A DNA stretch of 64,000 nucleotides from Dentipellis sp. KUC8613 (taxonomy: Eukaryota > Basidiomycota > Agaricomycetes > Russulales > Hericiaceae), in NCBI GenBank assembly GCA_002286715.1, contig NSJX01000011.1, positions 70,106-134,105 of the forward strand, written 5' to 3'. Under the pieces are notes generated by a model, which ran no database searches, was not told where the DNA came from, and saw only the letters and a list, made by a program, of their open reading frames with translations. The first letter of the stretch is position 1, and every line of letters starts with the position of its first letter. The position numbers and the translations under genes were made by a program. This document shows, one piece after another, positions 55,812 to 64,000 of the stretch.

Positions 55812-58800
55812 ATGTCTTCTCCGCCTGCATCGGCTAGTGCAGAACACGACGATCCTATGGTTGGCGTCGAAGAACCCGACGAGGAGGAAGATGCCCCACC
55901 GGCCCACGACTCTGACGATAGCTCGGAGGAACCCGAGGAGGACGAGGACGAGGAGCGGCGGATTAGGGAAGGGTTCATTGTGGACGAGGAAGAGGACGAG
56001 GAAGAGGAGCAAGACAATGAGGAGGTTAAGCGGAAACGCAAAAAGCGCAAACGGCGCCATCACCGAGGTGAGTAAATTCGTGACTTAGTTCATCGGTTGC
56101 ACAAGACTGTGTCTAAACATCATTTGCATTCTAGACGCTGACGACGATGGCGTACTGGAGGAAGACGACCTCGAGCTTCTGGAAGAGAATACAGGAGGAA
56201 GCTTTAGGAACAAAAACAGGCTTACTCGTCTTCGACGAGGTCGCGACTCGGAGTCGCCACCCGTAGCCTCTTCGTCCAAGCGCAAAGCAGTTGTCGTATC
56301 CGAGGACGAAGACTTGGATGCCGATGACCTCGAGCTTCCTCAAGTTCAGGACATTCACCGTATATGGGATGACGAACGAGCCGCCGCAGGACGAGACGAC
56401 GACGAGGACTTGGAGGACGATATGGATAACTTCATCGACTACGATGATGAAGAGGAAGGGACAGGTGGAATGGACGAAGAAGAACGCGAGGAGAGAAGGA
56501 GGGAGCGGAGAAGGTTAGAGAAGGAGAGGCGAAGGGCGCTTGGCTCGCGTCCCGAGCTGACTGGCATCGACGCAAAGTGAGTATATTCGCATTGTTTGTG
56601 GCTCATTCTCACTGGCTACTTAGCGCATGGGACGAGATTCATGAAGTGTTTGGTGATGGTCACGACTACGACTGGGCACTGGTCGACGAAGACGAAGACT
56701 TTGCTGAAGAACAAATCAAACCCGAGATGAATTATCACGACGTGCGTGCCCCTCCGGGTTTACAGGACTTCTTTCATCTAATTTGTGAACGTTGTCCTTG
56801 ATCAGGTCTTTGAACCGTCCGAGATCAAGGCTCGACTACTCACCGAGGATGATGACCTCATACGCGCGCAAGATATACCTGAGCGCATGCAGCTCGCTAC
56901 CTCGACGTTATCATCGTCTTCAACACTATCGATGTTCAAACCACTTGCAGAGGAAGACCTAGACGATGCGGCTACCTGGGTCTTGACTCGACTGTCTCAG
57001 CGCAAGGAACGGGACTACTTCCGTCCGAACGGCCAATACTTCAATCTATTGGAAGACCTCGTGGGTGCCATCACGCTCGCTCTTCGCTTCCTGTTCGTAC
57101 AGGAATTTGAGGTTCCTTACATCTGGGCGCATAAACGAGACTATGTCTCGTATCCAACTGCGAGCGACAGCCGGAACAAAGTGGAGCTCCTGAATCTCGA
57201 GGAACTCTGGCGAGTATACGCTCTCGGGCAAAAGTACCGTTCCTTCATTGAGCGAAAGAAAGCTCTGGAGGCACTGTATGATCGCTTGGGCGTCACCGAT
57301 GAATATTTCGACAGCGAAATCCGCAGGAAGATCGATGGCATAGAGATGATCGCTGACGCGACAGAGTGGCTTGGTATGAGATATAGCGACAAGAAGAAGG
57401 AGAAGAACCAGTATGACCTCCATTTCCACGACGACGCCGAAGAGCCGACTGAGGTTAAGAAGCGCAAGTTGCCTAGCAATCTTTCGGCCTACGAACTTAC
57501 GAAGAAAAGTATCGTCTCAAAACTGGCGGAGGTTTGTACTCGTTCACATGTCGTGCCTCTCCTTCACGCTGACAATCGTTCCTAGGGTTTCGGTATCAAG
57601 CCCCAAGAAGTTGTCATTAATTTCGCTTCATCAGAGACGGCACATTTCGTTGAAGATCAAGACCTCAATCCGGAAGCATTCGCAGAACAGTTTGCGGACC
57701 CTGATCCCCTTAAGGCGCAACCAGCCACGGAACTGCTTCGACGAGCCAGGATGCTTATCGCGACGGAGCTGGGTAAAGACCCACTTCTTAGGCAAGATAT
57801 GAGGTCTCGTTTCAAGACAGAGGCCAGGATATCTGTACTTCCGACAGAGAGAGGCATCAACAAGATAGATGAACATCATCCATATTTTGTGAGCTCATCT
57901 CAAGGCGACCCCTTTCCTGTTTGCTGACTGCATTGCCCCACTTTTGCCCAGGCGTTCAAGTACCTCTTCCAGAAACCTGTGGTGGAGATGCTGGAGGGCC
58001 CTCAATTCCTTCACATACTCGCTGCGGAGGCTGAACACCTTGTCACAGTCTTTATCACCCTTCCGGACGAAGCGAAGGCTTCGTTTGAGCGTCGACTCCA
58101 GGAGGCGTTCTCGTCAGATAGCTACAGTGACAATGCGAAAGCTTGGAACGCTGAACGTATGAGGGTGGTCTCCGAGGCGATTGAACAACATCTTATCCCT
58201 GTCGGCGCGAAATGGACACGCGAGTGGCTTAGAGAAGAGGTGGAAGACCTGGTGGCCTGGAGATGCGCTGAGACTCTCCGCGACGTGAGTATCCTGCATC
58301 CAATATGCGGCACGTACCCATGACTTACTTCTGTGCAGCGCATCGATGTTGCTCCATTCAAAGTGGAGGATTTGCAGCCTGGCGAAACACCTTCGGTCTT
58401 GGCGATGTCCTGGGGCAAAGGCGACCCTCACAAGGATGCGATCTCCATGGTGTTCCTTGATGAAGCTGGTCGTCTCCGCGACCATACTAAGATTGACAAC
58501 CTCAGCGACGCCGACTCCAAAGCGGAGTTCGAGGAACTTGTTCAGCGCCGCAAGCCCGATGTCATAGCCATTGGTGGCTTCAGCATGGCGACGACAAAAC
58601 TGTCGATGCGCGTCAAGGAGATCATTCATCCGCAGCCTCAGGAAGGAGAGCCTATGGAGCAGGACCATCCTAACGCCGGGGTATACTCACGCATTGCAGT
58701 CACTTACGTTCTTGATGAAGTTGCTCGGATTTACCAGCACAGCAAGCGTGTCGCGGATGAGTTTTCTGCGCTCTCGCCCATTGCCAAGTACTGTGTCGGA

Positions 58801-61097
58801 CTGGCTCGTTACGTCCAAAGCCCACTTAACGAGTACGCGGCGCTCGGGCCTGACATCACCACAATCACGTTCGAAGAGGATCACCAGCAGCTCGTGCCTA
58901 GAGAGAAGCTGTTGACCTCTTTGGAGCGTGCCTTCGTCGATGTCGTCAATAAGGTTGGGGTAGATGTCAACCGCGCAGTCATGGATCCGTATTATCAGCA
59001 CCTCCTGCCTTTCGTTTGTGGGCTGGGGCCCCGAAAGGCCCAGGTGCTTGTAAAGAAGATTGCTGCCCTGGTGCGTTAACCTTTTCGTTTCACCTCGGCT
59101 TCTATCTAACCCTAGAACAAGGGAGGGAATCTTCTCAATCGCGACCAATTCATCAAGGCCGGACTTCTCACGACGAAGATATTCTTGAACGCTGCGAGCT
59201 TCCTCAAGATTCCTCAGGACAATCTTGGCAAGTCTTCGAAGAGACACAACGACGACTCAGACCTGCAGGATCCCTTGGATAGTACCCGGATTCACCCCGA
59301 GGACTATGATCTCGCGCGGAAGATGGCCACTGACGCTCTGGAGCTCGATGAGGAAGATGTACATGGCGAACACCCCTCTCACGTGGTCACACAGATCATG
59401 AATGACCCAGATAACGTCAAGAAGCTGGACGAGTTGAATTTGGACGAGTTCGCATTCAGTCTGATGGAGTCTGGGGGCGAGCGCAAGAGGCACGTGCTCA
59501 ACGTCATTCGCTCAGAACTCATTCGGCCGTACTTCGAAGCCCGGCGACCTCTACAACAACCTGGTGAATGGGAAGTCCTCACCATGCTCTCGGGAGAGAC
59601 TGAACGCACGTTGCGTGTCGGCCTCATCGTCTCCGTCCTCGTACTGCGGACCATGCGCAACAGCGTGACGGTTCGACTAGATTCTGGCATCGAAGGTATC
59701 ATTAACTCGCAGTACCTCGCGGACCAGGCGCCTGCCAGCGTGGAAGCCGTCGTCAAGAAGGGTCAAACTCTGCCTGGTGTGATCATCGACGTCAAGCTCG
59801 ACCTCGCCCGAGATAGCTTCCTCATCGAGCTGTCGTCTCGACCTACGGACGTAGCAGCCGGGGATAGCCAATTCCGCCGTGTGAAGCGTGATGACGCTTG
59901 GAACCATCCTCAGTGGGAGCGGGATAAGGAGATGCAAGCGCGCAAGAAGCGAGCCGAGGTTGAGAAATCTCGCAGGGTCATCAAGCACCCCAACTTCCAC
60001 AACTTCAACTCAAGCCAAGCGGAGGCATATCTCGACAAGCAACAACGTGGCGATGTGGTCATTCGGCCGTCGTCGAAGGGTTTGAATCACCTGGCCGTCA
60101 CCTGGAAGGTTGACGACAAACTGTACCAGCACATTGGTAAGACCACCTATCAATAGCTGATAAGCATTTAATGCTCACTGACGGTGTGCTTCGCAGACGT
60201 TGTGGAGCCGAATGCGGACCCCACGGGCCAAAGTGTTGGCGGACAGCTTATCGTCGAGGGCAAATATGAGTTCTCGGATCTCGATGAGTTGATCGTCAAT
60301 CACGTACAGGCAATGGCCCGCCGGGTAGAAGAGCTCATGGCCTTCGATAAGTTTAAAGCAGGTCCCGAAGATGAGCTTCGTAAGCCCTTCATTTGGTGCC
60401 TGTCCTTAATCTATAGTCTAAATTTTGTCATAGATCTCTTCCTCAAGAACTTCGTGGCAGCAAACCCTTCCAAGAGTGCCTACGGTTTCACTTTGAACCG
60501 CAAGCGACCGGGACACTTCAACCTTTGCTTCCTTGCCAACAAGAATGCCACAGTGCAGACATGGGTATGTCTGAACTCAGTTGTCTATCTGGTTGGTCGC
60601 TGACCAATTCGTCGTCTCGGAAGCCCGTTCGCGTTGCTCCGGAGGCCTACTATTTGTTTGACACGCCTGCCCCAGGCGTTCCCGAGCTTTGCGATGCTTT
60701 CAAAGTACGGCATCTTCACGAATCCCAGAACCTCGGCGGAGGCGGTGCGGGAGGCAAGACTCCATACAGTGGTCGGACACCAGCCCGGACGCCAGGACCA
60801 CTGGGTTCTGCTACGCCGGGTCGCATGTCTGTGAGGCAGATTGGACGCACACCTAACCCCTACGCCCCTACACCAGGCGGCCCCATGGGCGGCACGACTC
60901 CTGCCTATCCTCCACCTCCGTCAAGCTGGGGCATGCCGCCACCGCAGACGCCTTACGGCTATCAAACGCCTGCTCCGTTTGGCCAGCCACCTCCGCCTCC
61001 ACCACCAAATGCGGGCCCTCCAGGCATGAATCCTCAACGCGCTGCGTTGATACAGAATTCTGCAGGCGCATGGAATCAAAATGGATCGGCATGGTAG
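55812..61097 (+). CDS. SPT6: transcription elongation factor Spt6
   Basis: Histone chaperone and elongation factor that travels with RNA polymerase II. ATG at 55812; about 1,600 residues in nine or so exons. Order seen: a very acidic N-terminus (EEEDEEEEQDNEE), basic KRKKRKRRHH, then AWDEIHEVFGDGHDYDWAL; a helical core with RLSQRKERDYFRPNGQYFNLLEDL-type pieces; the YqgF/RNase-H-like domain (AMSWGKGDPHKDAISMVFLDEAG); a helix-hairpin-helix (CGLGPRKAQVLVKKIAAL); S1 (TVRLDSGIEGIINSQYL); and the tandem SH2 (FNSSQAEAYLDKQQRGDVVIRPSS). The last exons carry a Gly/Thr-Pro-rich tail with repeats such as TPYSGRTPARTPG and PNPYAPTPGGP. The domain order is diagnostic. Confidence 0.95.
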
Positions 61098-61398
61098 TTG
61101 ACATCTTAGCGGACTTGCTTGTTTTATCGTACCTTGGCATTACTTGTTTCTTCCTTACCACGTATTTTAATCTGTATAGTTTGTTTTGGCAACATGCAAT
61201 GGCATTTCCTCTCTCCGGTGTTGTTGAAGGTTGAACACGGTTCAGCTGCGGAATGATGTCATACCGTGCTGGCCAGTGCACGGCGGCACCGGGTGCGCAG
61301 CTTGCGCGTTGCAGTTGCACACGCACGCGCAGTCGTGTCCACTGTCTACAAAATCGTATCATCCTTCATAGCCCCATTCAACTCTCTGTTGATTCACC
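61098..61398. other. intergenic region between two forward genes
   Basis: Left part is the SPT6 3' UTR (T-rich), right part the promoter of the next gene, with GC-rich repeats of GTGCGC/GCACGC type near 61290-61335. No other feature seen. Confidence 0.4.
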
Positions 61399-62261
61399 AT
61401 GCCTGACGAGATGGAGCTGAAGGACCTCTCTGCCGTCAAGGCCACTGAATACGCTGAATATGACGCCGACTCAGATACTACTAACGCCGATACCGACTCC
61501 AGTAGTCCCAGTGACAACACCGTGGCCATATGGTGCTGGGTTGCTGCATCCATGTTCGTCTCCGGCTGGGCAGATCAACCCCGAGTTACTGATAATTCTT
61601 CTGAGCTCCAGACTGTCGCTGTGGTCTGCGCTGCTCATCCTCTCACCACGCCTCCTTCTATTCGCAGCTGAGGAAGGGCAAACACTCACACCGCTTGAGT
61701 CATTCCTTGCCCTCCACTTCGGTATCCTATTAGCTGGCACCGCCCTTTCTCTCGTTCTCTATGTATGTTCTCGAACCCGTTATGCTTCTGGTTCATCTAA
61801 TGCGCCCTCCCAGATTCCATCCGCGCTTCCTGTCCCCACCCGCGCCCCGAAAGGGCCACCAATACATCCACTCCTTGTGCCTCTCACCTCGGTGACACTT
61901 CTTAGCTCCTTCTTGTCGTATAATACGTCCGGCGCGGGCGGACTTCCCATAGCGTTCGCCTTGTGCACGGGCACTATTGGGATCTGGGGTCTGTGGACGG
62001 TGAGAGGCCCACTTTCTCTGCGAAGTCGCCGCCCTTCTGCCCCATGATCGTGCCGGAACCCCTCCCGCCTTGCGAATTCCGAAAGCTGATGCCATGCCTC
62101 GCCTGTCCATGTAACTATAGGTCACCTTCGCAGGCACCTCCCTAATTTCAAAGAAGACAGGCGCCGACAAGCACACAAGTGCCTTCATATTCGGGAACAA
62201 GTCGGCCGCATCTGTGCAGAAGAAGCAATGGAAAAAGGAGCAGAAGGCTAAGGGACGTTAA
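61399..62261 (+). CDS. small polytopic membrane protein, unrecognised
   Basis: Four exons give about 190 residues. Exon 1 (ATG at 61399) encodes a polar, acidic N-terminus ([19 protein letters not shown]). A 52-nt intron after DNT restores the frame to [17 protein letters not shown]. Hydrophobic segments are [39 protein letters not shown] and an [27 protein letters not shown] pair, so three or four membrane spans. The C-terminus is basic: [21 protein letters not shown] and [15 protein letters not shown], suggesting a cytosolic tail with a dibasic or KKxx-like retrieval feature. The protein looks conserved among fungi, but I cannot name its family. Confidence 0.65.
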
Positions 62262-62565
62262 GGGAGCAATGTCGACCATCAGCAGATCTTCCGGAGCCTT
62301 CTTTCTGCGACCTCGTGTTCGTATATACGTAGCAGGACTATACTGAGGTGCATTCGCCATGCTTGCGACATCGGCCCTTCTGGAATCCAAGGCGCCGGAA
62401 GGGTCCCTAGTCAGTATGCGGCATATTCAATTACATATGAACGGTTCTTATGGCACGCATCAAGAACCCACGCGAGAACCTACAATACAGAACTCCAGAA
62501 ACTAAACCTTCGAGTGACCCTGAATACCATAGGCTGGCGCTCCAGCCGGTCGCCGAGCAACCTCC
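62262..62565. other. convergent 3' region
   Basis: Shared 3' sequence of two converging genes. Nothing else visible. Confidence 0.4.

Positions 62566-64000
<1,435 letters not shown>

Overview
The window is ordinary nuclear DNA of a filamentous basidiomycete, most likely an Agaricomycete. The genes are packed 50-600 bp apart and are cut by many short (about 50-75 nt) GT-AG introns. The inferred proteins (Eaf1/Vid21, Crb2/Rad9, Rad54, Naa25, Med16, Atg2, Spt6, SRP54) are all eukaryotic. I see no transposon, tRNA, rRNA, CRISPR array or prokaryote-like operon. Coding regions were assembled by hand from open frames joined at plausible splice sites, so outer limits are firmer than internal exon borders.

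Layout. 0.4-5.5 kb: a NuA4 scaffold gene (Eaf1/Vid21) and a tiny ATPase-inhibitor-like gene, both forward. 6-11.3 kb, reverse: a membrane-anchored GH5 exo-beta-glucanase and a single-pass membrane protein. 11.7-22.6 kb: a genome-maintenance stretch with a Crb2/Rad9/53BP1-type checkpoint mediator, a chromodomain protein and Rad54, interrupted by a reverse BRI3-like membrane protein. 22.8-31 kb: a GYF-domain protein, a PQ-loop transporter, a LisH/CTLH-CRA protein, an LRR-like protein and ribosomal protein uL30 (RPL7), which carries a probable intronic C/D snoRNA. 31.2-41.5 kb: Mediator Med16, the proteasome chaperone PAC3 (start codons 8 bp from those of Med16), a HAD phosphatase, a small mitochondrial-type protein and NatB subunit Naa25. 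41.9-46.2 kb: RPA2, a HAD hydrolase and a second, diverged RPA2-like gene. 46.2-64 kb: a GDSL/CE16-type esterase, Atg2, Rlp24, Spt6, a small polytopic protein and the 3' part of SRP54, which runs off the right edge.

How the genes relate. There is no operon; neighbours are grouped as divergent or convergent pairs. The notable theme is DNA replication and repair: the checkpoint mediator, Rad54 and RPA2 each have MluI cell-cycle-box hexamers (ACGCGT) shortly upstream, as expected of MBF-controlled G1/S genes, while the second RPA2-like gene has none. The most interesting leads are the RPA2-like paralogue with a long Pro/Ser linker, the snoRNA guide in the RPL7 intron, the nearly overlapping Med16/PAC3 starts, a GC-AG intron in the CTLH gene, a 16-nt microexon in RPL7 and a tandem CAG splice acceptor in the Eaf1 gene. 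I found no clearly novel multi-gene system.
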